From contig OY992537.1 in assembly GCA_963921195.1 (NCBI GenBank), forward strand, positions 50,306,313-50,370,312: a stretch of DNA of 64,000 bases, in the 5' to 3' direction. A program made the translations under genes and the position numbers. The notes under the pieces were generated by a model, which did not search any database, was not told the origin of the DNA, and saw only the letters and a program-made list of their open reading frames with translations. Of the stretch, positions 35,630-47,000 are shown piece by piece. This DNA comes from Pegoplata infirma (lineage: Eukaryota; Arthropoda; Insecta; Diptera; Anthomyiidae). Every line of letters begins with the position of its first letter. The stretch's first letter is position 1.

Positions 35630-36619
35630 TAATTTTATTCAAAACTTTGATTGCCGCGAGCCACGGGTTACTTTAACCCGATTGGCCTCAAATTTGTACC
35701 ACATAATTTTTAGGTCTAGTAGATAAAAATTTGTCGGACACTTGCGAAAATAAAATGTTGAAGAAAAAATGCCACTCTAATAATACATGTTGTCATAATA
35801 CGTTGTTGTCAAATTAAATATATGTGACCAAATTCATTTTTACTCCGGCACATAAAATTGACACTTAAATTGCTATACGGTTTAATATCTCAGTGGTAAA
35901 GAAAGAAACTCTAAAATGACCCGACATAGCGGTGTTGATCAAGTCTGCGGCAAAAAAAAAAGGCCAATTGTCGCTGTACCACTGAGTCAAACGGCTTTGA
36001 GAATAATCACAATTGGAGCGGGAAGCGTTTTTCCGCAACTGTTCAAATACATTTTATATGAATACAAAATTCCGCCGCGTTTTTCCGCCAAACTAGATTC
36101 AATTCTATTTTTATGAGAACAATTGCGGAAAGCCGCTTGCCGCTCCAATTGTAATTATTGTCTTAAGATGTTTTTTGTAAAAAAATTATAGGCTTTAATG
36201 CATACTTTTAGGCTTAAAAAAAAAACAATTTAAAAATGATTAAAAATCATTCGACTCAATGGTATAAGAAATTTAGTTTCTTAGATTTTATAAACTTTTG
36301 ATCTTGTTACATTTCGATTTTGTTCAGCCTGGGTGACAAATTCAAGATCTATTTAGATCTGATTAGATAAATTTACATAAACATATATAATGAAATGCAA
36401 CCATATATTAACAGATATTAGCAGACCAAAAAAGTTTCTATACGCGAACTTGAATTTTCTAGTATTTTAACATCTTGTACCTTTTTTTTTTTTTAAATCA
36501 TATTCTTAAAATCTTTTCTATCGTTATTATGACTTAAAAATTTGGATTGAAATGATTGAAAACTTATTTTTTTAAAATCACTTTTGTTTTATGCTGCCAT
36601 GAATTTTTAAATCGCGCTA
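35630..36619. other. Region 3' of Oli, with a small foldback at 36002-36159
   Basis: AATAATCACAATTGGAGCGG at 36002 is mirrored by CCGCTCCAATTGTAATTATT ending at 36159 (arms ~40 bp, GC-richer than the surroundings). The remainder, including the likely 3' UTR of Oli, shows no canonical AATAAA on the minus strand close to the stop; AAATAAG (RC of 36571-36580 region) is a weak candidate. Confidence 0.5.
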
Positions 36620-37790
36620 TCAATCTAAATTACTACCAGGATCGTTAAATTCTGTAAATTCATTGCCTGCGCTCTGTAGCAGAGCTTGTAGTTTTGCAGC
36701 CGCTGGGAATGAAGCCAAATCCAAGGGAGCTGCTCCTGTAGTGCTTTGAATATAGGCCAGTAGTCTATGAAAAAAAAATCAATATTAATTTCAAATCTTC
36801 GCTATATATTTGCAACAGCTACTTACCTTCTTAATTCTTCTATAGCATTTTGTTGCATAAGTATATAATTTTTGGCTAATAAGAGGGTAGCAATTTTTGA
36901 AAGCTTTCTAACTGATGGAGAGTGAGCATAGGGTATCACATTACGTAATTCATCCAATGCATCATTTAAATCATGCATTCTACGACGTTCTCTAAAAAAG
37001 AATTTGAAAAATGAAAATAATCTGATCCCGAATAAAATTGTTTATATATATTCGTATATATCACATCTTATTCGAGATTTGAAAGATTAGAACTGATCCG
37101 AGTAAGATCAGTACTAATCCGAGTAAGATCAGTACTGATCCGAGATTTAAAAGATCATTACTGATCCAAAAAATGGATCGCTAAGATTAGATCAGTTTTT
37201 ATCGGACGTATTCATTTCCTCCGAAAAATGAGTTTATATATGAAATTGTATATATCCGATTAAAACTGATCTAATCGTAGCGATCCATTTTTCGGATCAG
37301 TACTGATCCTTTTTATTTTAACGCGAGATTTTAAAACATCAAAATTTATAACTTACCTTGCATTTATATTCAATCTCACAGTTTTTCCTTGACGATTCTT
37401 TTGTTTTCCACCACCACTGCCACCTCCACTACTACCACTACCACCGCCACTACTTGATCCTGTTATTGAAGAACTAGGTCCCGTGCCACTACCACTTGTT
37501 GTGGGCACTAGCATTAAACTTGTTAAAGTTTTTTCCGTACTTGTTCCAGCTCCCGAATCAGGCCTATTTTCATCTCCTGGTGGTAGCATTCCAAGACTTT
37601 GAGCATAAAATCCGCCTATACCTACTGAGCCTAAAGGTGTCCGCCTACCAGGCACACTTTGTGGTGGACTTGCTGTTGGCCCTGGGGGACCGGTTGATGG
37701 ATGCGGTCCCATCATATTAGCAGTTTGTGGTATTGGTGGATGTGTGTGCCCGGGTAGGGAGAATGCAAAGGGTAGATTTGGATGATCCAT
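36620..37790 (-). CDS. Oli: Oli, Olig/BHLHE22-type bHLH transcription factor (three coding exons)
   Basis: Exons: 37790-37357, 36991-36827, 36764-36620 (TGA at 36622-36620); introns have GTAAGT donors and AG acceptors, and phases match (Arg codon split AG|A at both junctions). Product 247 residues. The N-terminal ~125 residues are Pro/Gly/Ser-rich with a Gly-Ser run, then [18 protein letters not shown] starts the basic region (glutamate of ERRRM contacts E-box DNA), followed by helix 1, loop [17 protein letters not shown] and helix 2 [14 protein letters not shown]. The tail [16 protein letters not shown] is typical of insect Oli. Nuclear DNA-binding factor; in Drosophila it acts in neural, including motor-neuron, development. 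ATG at 37790 is preceded by CAAA and, ten bases upstream, by an intron acceptor (TTATTTTAG, 37802-37801), so an untranslated 5' exon lies further right. Family size similar to Drosophila Oli. Confidence 0.95.
37157..37301. repeat. 47-bp-arm foldback inside Oli intron 1
   Basis: 37157-37205 and 37255-37301 are inverted copies (ACTGATCC...ATGGATCGCTA...GATTAGATCAGTTTT) with about three mismatches and a ~50-bp loop. Left of it, 37078-37150 has three tandem units of GATCCGAGTAAGATCAGTAC. All lies between donor 37356 and acceptor 36992, so the transcript can form a stable hairpin in a 365-nt intron. Confidence 0.8.
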
Positions 37791-37867
37791 TTTGTTTTAT
37801 CTAAAATAAAAGACACACATACTATTAAATTGAGGAACAAATTTTAAGAATTTTCAAAAAAGAAAAA

Positions 37868-38155
37868 ACAAATGGGAATGTGAAATTTGGCTGTGCCGGA
37901 TCTTTTAATGAAAAAAAAAAATAATTAAAAAATGAGTGCTGTGCCGAATCCTTTATACCCTCCAATATGTTAAAAAAATTAAAAAAAAAATGTTTACGCA
38001 TTTAAACTATTTTTTTTATAACCACTCCCTCCAAAGTAGGCGGGCCGAAAAAAAATAAATTTTCTTGTCCACCAGTCCAAAGCATGACTTTGAACTTCTT
38101 CTAGCATAAAAATATTAAATTTTTTTAACAAAAACACAAAAAATCATGTAAAACA
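37868..38155 (-). mobile_element. mini-me-like 3' fragment in the 5'-UTR intron of Oli
   Basis: TTTGGCTGTGCC, GTGCTGTGCCGAATCCTTTA, TACCCTCCAATATG, then GACTTTGAACTTCTTCTAGC matching 62570-62600 of the copy at 62279. Lacks core and 5' end. It lies about 70 bp upstream of the splice acceptor before the Oli start codon. Confidence 0.65.
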
Positions 38156-38156
38156 G

Positions 38157-39784
38157 TAAGGCTGAGCTTTTGACATATCGCTTTAACTTAGTTTAAACGC
38201 AGTATTGCCATACCAAATATCGAATTTCCAATTAGAATAGTTACCATCATCGTACATTTTTTCCATTAAAATACCACAACATGGCAACACTAACCAGTAT
38301 ATTTGAAAATCAGATGTGTTTTTTTTGACATTTTTATACCTTAGAGTTAAACTCTCCCTTATTGGTGAGTTAAACTAAAAATAAACCACATCTCAGAAAC
38401 AAAATTTGTGGGTTTAATTCAGTTTAAACCTAAAACCAATAAATTTTACAACTCAAAAACTCAGCCTAAGGCTGCGTTTTTGACATATCGCTTTAACTTA
38501 GTTTAACCTGGAGTTTTATTAAACTTTATTAAAATAAAACCAAGTTTAACCAAGCATTCTGTTTTTCAGTTCAAGTTTAGCAAAATTTGCAAAATCTCGA
38601 TTAACATGATAATGTCGAAACATGTAATGTAATGTCGATGTGACATGATAATTTATGCCAAAATATGCACTTAAAAGTTGGAAATATGCACAAAATATGC
38701 ATTTTAAACCAAAATATGCAAAAGTATGCATTTTCACCAAAATATGCAAAAATATGCAAAAACAAATCGATGCCATTTTAACGTAAATTTCGTGATTCGG
38801 AAAGATAATTGGACGATATCGTTTTTAGACTATCGACAAAAAACATGCATTTGCATGGAAATCTCATCCCTAGTAATTACAAATATGAGCTCAGATTTTT
38901 TAAATTCAAAATGGCGGATCCAATATGGCTACAAATAATATATTAAGTTTTTTTCTGTGTTGTCTGTTTTGGACAAAAACTTTGATTTTGATGGGTTTTC
39001 GGATGCCAAATCTGATTTTAAAATCAAATATTCGAAATTTAAAATAGCGGATCCAATATGGTGGACAAAATATTTAAATGATTGATTAATGTTTCAAACT
39101 ATGACTAGGAAATGATTGCGCAACGTTAATCACGATTACGAACTCAGATGTTTTTAAATAAAAATGGCGGATCCAAAATGAAGGGCACAGCTTGTTTAAA
39201 AAATGTCCAATGTTTACATTTCTAAGTTTTTATAAATTCCTCATTTTGATTTTACCAGAAGATTTTAATGAAATATTTCCCAAATATTGCTATGAGCTAA
39301 CAATTTCGTACAAACTATTCAAAATGCTATCGCCAAAATGTGCCCGCTTAAATGCGTTCCCAGACTTAATGTTTAGCACTAAAGATGGACGTTGGTCACG
39401 TTAATTAGGCGTGATCAAAAGTAAGCGTGATTCAAATTTTTTGTTCGTGAGTGAGACATTTTTGAGTGATTCGTAGTGAGTGCCATTTTTTTACTTGTGT
39501 CAAAATAATTTAATTGTATTTGTTCAGGTTTTTTTAAAGTTTTAACAATTTTTTCCGTGTTTTAAATGTTAAGCGTAAGTAACGCGCGAGTGTGAGTCAC
39601 ACGTAAGTGGTGTTTTGTTCACTCACGTAAATAGTGATTAAATTGACAAAAAAAAAAAGCGATTGAGAAAATTATATTTGTTTTTGCGTGAGTTAACGGG
39701 AGTCAAAATTCACTCACGTGCCTATCTCCAGTTATCACGCCAATGTTGTCAAAGTGGGACATTTTGTATTAGATATCAATAAAA
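38157..39784. repeat. Repeat mosaic upstream of Oli
   Basis: 38157-38475: element with GGCTGAGCTTTTGACATATC and inverted CTCAGCCTAAG ends; GACATATCGCTTTAACTTAG recurs directly at 38478. 38650-38765: ATATGCA-rich short repeats. 38880-39190: three to four copies of AAATGGCGGATCCAATATGG spaced ~100-130 bp. 39410-39735: GTGAGTGA/TCACTCACG words. No coding region recognised. Confidence 0.55.
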
Positions 39785-41256
39785 AACAAGTAAAAAAGTT
39801 AAATTCGCCCTTGACGAATGTACAGATATCCTCCACAAACTAAAAAAGATTTTTTGCGAAAAAAAACTTTTGAAAAAAAAAAAAAAATAGCGGAAAAAAT
39901 TTTTTGGTGAAAAAAAATTCTGCGATTTTTTTTTTGTAATAGGTTTGTACTTATAAAAATAACACGCTGTGCCCAATTCTGTTCCCATATGCCAACCAGC
40001 AGCCAATTTAAAGCATTTTGTATTTTTAGGTTATGTAGAACGTCCCGAGTAAAAATAATTTAATATCATCTTATATACTTTTATATAGTCATATTATTTC
40101 ATATATGATCATGTGTGACACTATGTATTGCAAGATATATTTATATAATAAATTTTGATGTGGGATTTTTTTAAGATATCGCCATACATAACTATATGTT
40201 GTAACATCTGGTCCCATGCATCATTCCAAATTTCTAAGTGTTTTATATAAAATTTTATATGCCTCCATTATTTTTTAATTTTTCTAAGTTTTTTCGAAGA
40301 ACATATTTTTATCGCAAATATTTGCAACGTGTTTTATATAAAATTTCATATGACTTCATATTTTTTTATTTTTTTAAGATTTTTCCAAGCACCACTTTTT
40401 TATCACGAATATTTTCTAAGTGTTTTATATAAAATTTTATATGACTCCATCTTTTAAATTTTTTCTAAGTTTTTTTTCAAGGAACATTTTTTTTATCGCA
40501 AATATTTTCTAAGTGTTTTATATAAAATTTTATATGACTCCATTTTTTTAAATTTTTCTAAGTTTTTTCAAGGACAATTTTTTTGAAAATATTTTCTAAG
40601 TGTTTTATATAAAATTTAACATGACTCCATTTTTTGAAATTTTTTTAAGTTTTTTTCAAGAACAATTTATTTTTATTATTTTAATTTTTCAACTTTTTAT
40701 TAAAAACTAAAAAAACATCCGGTTTATTAAATTGTATAAATTTTAATATAATTGGATATAATTTTATATCATTGGATTAGACCAAAACTCGTATCAAAGT
40801 CGATATAAAGTTATATAAACTGATATTATTAGATATTATTCGATCAAATCTTATGAAACCATTTTTCGTATAAGATTATATCAAAATAGACACGAACCCA
40901 TATTAAATTATATATTGTGTCATATCAATTTTTTTACTCGGGGTACTAAAATTTTCGAGGTGTTCTTACATTTTCGTTCATTACTTCTGAACCGCTAAAC
41001 CGATTTCGCTCAAATGCAATACCGAACAACTTAGGACAACAACAAGTAAATGTGGTAAGTCTAAGTGATATATGTTTAATACTTTGGCCGTGATCACCAT
41101 TTCCACAGACTGACAGACGGGCATCGCTGAAATGTCTAAAAATCGACCACAGATCACTAATATATATACTATATGGGGTCTCAGACCGATATTTCGATGA
41201 GTTACAAACGGAATGACAAACTTATATATACCCTCTATCACTAAGTGGAGGGTATA
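39785..41256 (-). mobile_element. mini-me-like element, complete, split by a CCCGAG MITE
   Basis: In window order: AACAAGTAAAAAAGTTAAAT, hairpin CGCCCTTGACG, ATATCCTCCAC; then the insertion 40044-40942; then ACTAAAATTTTCGAGGTG, TTCTGAACCGCTAAACC, GACAGACGGGCATCGCT (short GTCY run inverted), TATATATACTATATGGGGTC and TACCCTCTATCACTAAGTGG to GGGTATA at 41256. Confidence 0.8.
40044..40942. mobile_element. CCCGAGTAAAAA MITE, copy 1, with ~95-bp internal tandem repeat
   Basis: CCCGAGTAAAAATAATTTAA at left; TTTTTTTACTCGGG at right. The host element reads GTAGAACGT|ACTAAAATT when joined, so the duplication is 2 bp (GT). 40225-40640 has about five degenerate ~95-bp units with TCTAAGTGTTTTATATAAAA and ATGACTCCAT. 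No coding. Confidence 0.8.
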
Positions 41257-41822
41257 AAAATATCAAAAAAATTTTAAAGTTCCATTTTATGGCATTTCTA
41301 AACGTCATATTTTGGTTTATTGTCTCAATGTCAAAAGTTTATTAACGGTAGCACAGGGTCGCAAAAATATGTCAGACAGATTATAATTCGAGGTTTGTCA
41401 ATATCGTTTGGACTTTTTTGGACTTTGGTGTTAAAAAAAGTCGGATTTCAACAAAAGAATGAATTTCCATAATTTATTAAAAAAAATAACTATACTTATA
41501 GCTTATTTTTTGGCAGTTTATCTCATGTGTTGGAAAAACAGGTATGGCTTTAGAAGAACTTCACAGAAAATTTTAAAAAATAATTTGTGGGAGTACAAAA
41601 AAAAAAATAATTTGTTTCATAAATTAAAAATAAAAAAAAATCTTAAACTTTGCATAAAAAAAATCTCAAACTTTGCATAATAAAAAAAATCTCAAACATC
41701 ATGAAAAAAAAACTTTAAGCTGCAATACAAAGATATTAAAGGGGGACAAAATTCAACATGTCGACAATCTAAAAAAATATTTTTTAAAAACTTCTTAAAT
41801 AGCTTCTTGAAAATATCATCTT

Positions 41823-42146
41823 AATGTTTCGAAAAGAAATGAACCTCGAGCTAGAGTAAAACTCCTGAATTTCGGTCTTATTGTCCTTTAATATTCTTAA
41901 ATGGACAAAATCTGCCCAGGGGATAAAAAGTTTCGCCTTGAAGCACTAAACCAACCCACCGTGGAACAGTTTTTGGCCAATAAGGTCTGTATTATTGATC
42001 AAAAACTGTTCCACGGTGGGTTGGTTTAGTTCTTCAAGACGAAACTTTTTATCCCCTGGGCAGATTTTGTCCATTTAAGAATATTAAAGAACAATAAGAC
42101 CGAAATTCAGAAGTTTTACTCGAGGTTCATTTCTTTTCGAAACATT
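41823..42146. repeat. Foldback with ~150-bp arms
   Basis: 41823-41975 and 42000-42146 are inverted copies: AATGTTTCGAAAAGAAATGA outside, GGACAAAATCTGCCCAGGGG in the middle, CCACCGTGGAACAGTTTTT at the loop. One 6-bp indel (GAGCTAGAG) and few mismatches; loop ~25 bp. The related word GAGCTAGAGTAA appears beside the hairpin at 43175. Confidence 0.85.
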
Positions 42147-42387
42147 ACGATTATACTTTTAAAAAGCTATTTTTAGTCATTTTGCAAGATTTACTCGACC
42201 TCGATCCTGTACAGAGTATTTAGCAAATAAGTAATCGTTGGTGACAAAGCAGAAAGCCTCTTATTCGTATTTTTATTCGTATGTTAGTAAACATAATGAG
42301 AATTATCCTAAATAACACATAATACAGATAAAAAATTTAAAACAGAAATGTCCGACCAATGAATATATTACTCTCGTAAGAGAACTA

Positions 42388-42952
42388 CACTCAAAAAAAT
42401 AAAACTGTAAAGTTAACAAACTTTTTTTTGTTAACTCGAGTTTACTGGCTTTTTAGCAAATTTTTAGTTAAAATCAGCGTTTTAACTACTTTTTTTAGTT
42501 AAGTTCGATTTACGAAAATACTAGTTTTGTACAAATTTGGAATTAATTTCTTTTGTTGACTTTAAAACTGAGTTTACGAATTTTTACTAATTAATTTGCT
42601 GATTTTTTGTAACATTTTTGTCAAGTCGAAAATTTTAAACATTTCTTGTGTAGCCTCCTATGCAAATCTCATTAGTCCTACTTAAGCTGAACTTAACGCT
42701 GTGAAAAATATTTTTTTTTTTTTTATTTAAAAAAAAAAGGTTAGCTGAATTCACCTAATAAAAAATGTTATGAAATTTTCAGCTGAATTTTTAGTTAAAA
42801 TTACTGTTTTTTTGCTACATTCATTCTACGAAAAGTTAACTAAATATTTTTTGTTAAATTAACTAGAAATTTAGTAGGTTCAAAATCAGATGTTTTTTTA
42901 GTTAAATTTAACTAAATTTTTTGCCAACTTTACAGTTTTTTTTTTTTGAGTG
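42388..42952. mobile_element. TA-flanked palindromic MITE, AGTTAACTAAA core, copy 1
   Basis: CACTCAAAAAAATAAAACTG at left, inverted ...CTTTACAGTTTTTTTTTTTT GAGTG at right, TA at 42386-42387 and 42953-42954. Nearly the same sequence as 50372-50938, so a true two-copy family in this window. Confidence 0.9.
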
Positions 42953-43174
42953 TAACAATGTGCATATGGTTTGTAATACAGTTCCTTGTACGATTATTTT
43001 TCTACTTTTAAACGAATATATGTAAGTCTTGTAAGTCTTTGTGTTTTTGCCATCAATGATATTCAGTTTGCTAAATACTCATAACAAGATCCCAACAAGA
43101 TCGGTCTTGCAAAATTAAAAAAAAACCTTATTATGTTAAAAATCTTATTATGTTTATTCGACCTTTATATCTTC

Positions 43175-43218
43175 AATTCTATATTAATAGCCTCGAGCTT
43201 GTCTATTAATATAGAATT
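43175..43218. repeat. Perfect 16-bp hairpin ~200 bp beyond the FLYWCH-MULE gene
   Basis: AATTCTATATTAATAG at 43175-43190 and its exact complement at 43203-43218, loop 12 nt with CTCGAG. Confidence 0.8.
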
Positions 43219-43348
43219 AAAAAAAAAACTATAAATAGTTTGAAAATTGATACTTTGACCATATCATCGTAATGATTGGTAAAAAATATTACCTTGAGCT
43301 AGAGTAATCTGTTTTGTAATATTTAAATGTATTGTGTATTTAAATTTT

Positions 43349-43354
43349 TTTATT
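43349..43354 (-). promoter_or_regulatory. Polyadenylation signal AATAAA of the FLYWCH-MULE gene
   Basis: TTTATT on the plus strand reads AATAAA on the coding strand, about 60 nt past the TAA stop at 43413. Confidence 0.5.
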
Positions 43355-43412
43355 TACAAATAAATTACTTAAGTTAACAAATGAAATGTTTTTACATTTT
43401 TAATAACTAACA

Positions 43413-44081
43413 TTAGATTAATGGATCATTTTTGGCGATGGCAGGACAAATTGGGCATATTGTTTGGGTACCGTTTTCGTCAGCCCTTTCTTTTATATTT
43501 TTGTAGCATGGTAGACAAAGTTTGTAATGTTTGCTGTGATCCAACATTATTTGGTTGTCCCTTTCACAACAAATAATAAATGACAGATTATGGGGTTCTT
43601 GTATTTCAGTGACAGCGCAATCTTCTTCTTCGCAGCTATTTGCATCTGATCTATCCGATCTATGTGATTTATCCGATCTATCTGATCTATCCGATCTATC
43701 TGATCTATCCGATCTATCATCATCATTGCTGTCAATTGTAATAATAACACTTTCCTCAACCATAAAGTTCTTAATTTTCGAGAACTCTGCTAGTGAATTA
43801 TTTAGTGTTATTTTCTTCTCTTTAAGTAGCTGATACTGGGTTTGAATAAATTTATTTTGCTTTTCATGGGAACTGTTTTCCTTTGTGTATACATTTTTGC
43901 ATCCGGATAGGGATTTTAAAAAATCACTTGACTTAGCCGCATCTAAATCACATAGGAAATCTAGAAATCTATAAAAATTGCTGAGCTTTGGAAGCTTTAC
44001 ATTAAGTTGGCTATAGAAGCTTTCTGGGGTGTTGTTTGTTCGAATCGGCTGTTTGTAGACAGAGAAATTTGTAGGTAATTC
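43413..44081 (-). CDS. Exon 3 of the FLYWCH-MULE gene: catalytic Glu, RSD repeat, RING-like tail
   Basis: Acceptor TTTTTTAG|GAATTACC at 44083-44082 after a 59-nt intron; TAA at 43415-43413. The open frame extends 106 codons upstream of the internal ATG at 43763, all coding-like, ending with RTNN and Glu near the start. Confidence 0.85.
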   Translation of the reverse strand, partial: ELPTNFSVYKQPIRTNNTPESFYSQLNVKLPKLSNFYRFLDFLCDLDAAKSSDFLKSLSGCKNVYTKENSSHEKQNKFIQTQYQLLKEKKITLNNSLAEFSKIKNFMVEESVIITIDSNDDDRSDRSDRSDRSDRSDKSHRSDRSDANSCEEEDCAVTEIQEPHNLSFIICCERDNQIMLDHSKHYKLCLPCYKNIKERADENGTQTICPICPAIAKNDPLI

Positions 44082-47000
44082 CTAAAAAAGAAAATAATTA
44101 TTATTAAAAATCACATTAAACTATAAAATTATTTAATTACTTTTTCCATCCAGTAGGAGTCAAAATAATTTATGAAAGGTTGAAAAAAGCTTTCTGACAT
44201 GTTTTCTGTAAAATATTTGGCATCCATTGCATCTGCTTTCAAAATCTGGTATGCTGCTGTTATATCGTTTGGTTTCAACAATGGCAAATAAAAGAATTTA
44301 TTAAAAAATACTTTAGCCTGATTATTCATATTTAATTGATTTAAGAATTCAGGAATTTCCAATGCCTTTCGCCGTAATACATTTATGTAATGAAACCAAC
44401 AACCAACGATTTTTACTGTTGGGTATAACTTTTTAACGGCATTATGCAAATCATTTTCATAATCTGTTATTACTTTTTGTGGTTGTAAATCTAATATATT
44501 TGACTTTAAATATTCCAACATGTGGGTATATGCTTCCTCGGTTTTCTCTGACATCAAAACATATATTAATGGAAACGCCTGAAAGCAGAAATTTATTAAT
44601 TTATTTTTCCATAGAAAAAAATATACAAAAAATAGTTGTTGTTTTATTGATGTTTTTTATTAATTTAAGTAAATTTTTAATTGTGTTAATTAAATTTTTA
44701 GTAAATTTTGCTAAACATAGTACTTTGGGAAAGTTGAAAAAAATGTACTCAATACTATATATTAATTTGTTTCCTATACCATTTACAGATGTAAGTCGAA
44801 AATAATCTATTGCAATTGGAGGATTTTACTTGTTATTCGAAGATTCTATTTGTAGTTCGAAAATTTCATTTGTAATTCGAAGGTTCCAATTGTAAAAAAA
44901 TCAATTTTATTTCGAACAAGTACGAAAATTGTAGTCGGTTAAGATCAGCATTATCGGCCATTTCAGGAATTTAGGTCTTCAAAAAATAAAGAAAAATCTT
45001 TTTTTTGGATTTTTCAGGCATTTCTTTCTAAAAAACTAAATGATATTTTAAGAATGAGAATGCCTTTTTAATGCCTTTCCAACGGAGGAAAAAATCGTCT
45101 TCGGTAAATATTTTCGTCATGAAAATGTCCAAATTTTGTGGCAAATAATAATAATTAAATTTTACGAAGTTTTCTATATATAAATAAAAATCAATTGTCG
45201 TTCGTTGGTAACCGAATCAGTTGAGAACGGCTGGACCGATTTGGACAATTTTTGACCACGCCCACTTTTACCCCCATTTTTCACAATTTATCTAAAATCG
45301 GAAAACGGCTTCACCGATTTGGGTAATTTTTTGTTTAAAGGTTCGTAGTAATCCAATATAAGTTTTTACTGAAAGAAAAATCGACCACGCCCACTTTTAC
45401 GCCCACTTTTTCAATTTATCTAAAACCTGAGAGTGGCTGGATCGATTTGACTAAATTTTTTTTAAATGAATTTTAATCATTTTCCGAATTTGATTTTTAC
45501 AAAAAAAGAAATTGACTACGCCCACTTTGGCTAATTTTTGATGAACATGTTCGTCATAATTTAACTAAAATTTTTACGGATAGTAAAATTTCCCACGCCC
45601 AATTTTTTCTATGTATCGAAAGAACTATAAAGCCTAGACCGATTTGGTTATAGTCCGCAAAAGATTTTTGAGGAAGGAAAAATTGTCCAAGCCTACTTTT
45701 ACGCTCACTTTTCCCGACATATAAATTTTATATCATGGAACTTTATCAATTTGTCTTATTTGGGAAAAAAGAACAGCAACAAAAACAAGAATTGAAAAAA
45801 ACCATGATTTAGTTGATACTTACTTTACAGCCGACGTAGCGTATCGGTCTAGAGTGATCGTATCTAAGAGGCAGTTAATAGCAAAAACATTACAGATCAT
45901 GGGTTCAATCCTTGGCGCACATTGGATCCTAGATGCGCATTCGAGAGCCAAACAAATGTTTAGTTATTTACAATTAATGCTCGTATTCGCTAAGTAGACA
46001 CCCTAGGAGAAAGAAAACCGTTCATAGAAAGAAAATCCATCGCTTAGTTTAGCCAGGACATAAATTCAAAGTAAGGACTTTTGGCATAAATTTGAAAAAA
46101 AAATATTTTTTTTAAGACTTTTTTTTATTTTATTTTTTAAAACTACTTCTAATAATGCGATTTTCCTGAAATTAAGTGAAGATTGTAGCTATAACTAGTA
46201 CCTTTGTTACCCATTTTATGGTTTTTAATATTACTCTTTTTAAGTAGGAAATACAGGCCATCAAAAAGTGTCAATTTTTGAAAAATTAGAAAAAAACAGT
46301 TTATATTTTGGATTGCAACTTTTGTGGGGAACGAAAGGGAATGTCGATTCTTTTTGTACAATAAACTAGAAGTATTACTTAATACTCCTGGGGTAGAAAC
46401 TTGTGCAGCCATTTGCAGCTGCGCCCTGAAATGAGGTTTAAAGTGGGGTCTATTAACGAAAAATAAATATTTTAAAGTGAATATTTTCTAAAACAATTTA
46501 CTATTAATCGTTTTATTACACAATTTTACTTTAATTATCTTTATTGTTAACAGAAAACCGCGGTTTCCAATAATTATTGATTTTGATACCCTACCTCACT
46601 TTTTTAAGGCAAAATGAGTTTCACCTATTGCTTGTAACTTAAAGGCTTTTTTTGGCCGCAGTTACGGCCAAAATAACTGGAATAGAAGAAGATATTATAA
46701 AACGGGTTGATATAATACCTCTGTGTATCAACGCAAATGAAAAAATTAATTCAGTTAAATTTAGAAAACACATACATGGAACTGAAATATTATCAGTTGA
46801 AAAGTATGGTTGGTGACCCATGAGTACCACTATGCATACAATTCTTGCTCATGACATTATTTATACAAAAATTATTTATACAAAAATTGTGATTGGCTGT
46901 TGGCATTAAAATTATCCTTAACTAATTAAGTAACATTTAAAAAATATTTGCCTTCTTTTATGACAATTATCGAAGCAGGCTCTAAAATCACATTTTAAAA

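Noticed and set aside
37496..37720. 74-codon plus-strand frame
   Set aside because: Antisense shadow of Oli exon 1.
43547..43833. DLSDLSDL and IDRIDQ frames
   Set aside because: Alternative frames of the RSD-coding microsatellite in exon 3 of the FLYWCH-MULE gene.
46149..46412. 87-codon minus frame in the FLYWCH-MULE intron, considered as an extra exon
   Set aside because: Exons 1 and 2 already join in phase at a conserved MULE position (DQ|AFPLIY), leaving no room for another exon.
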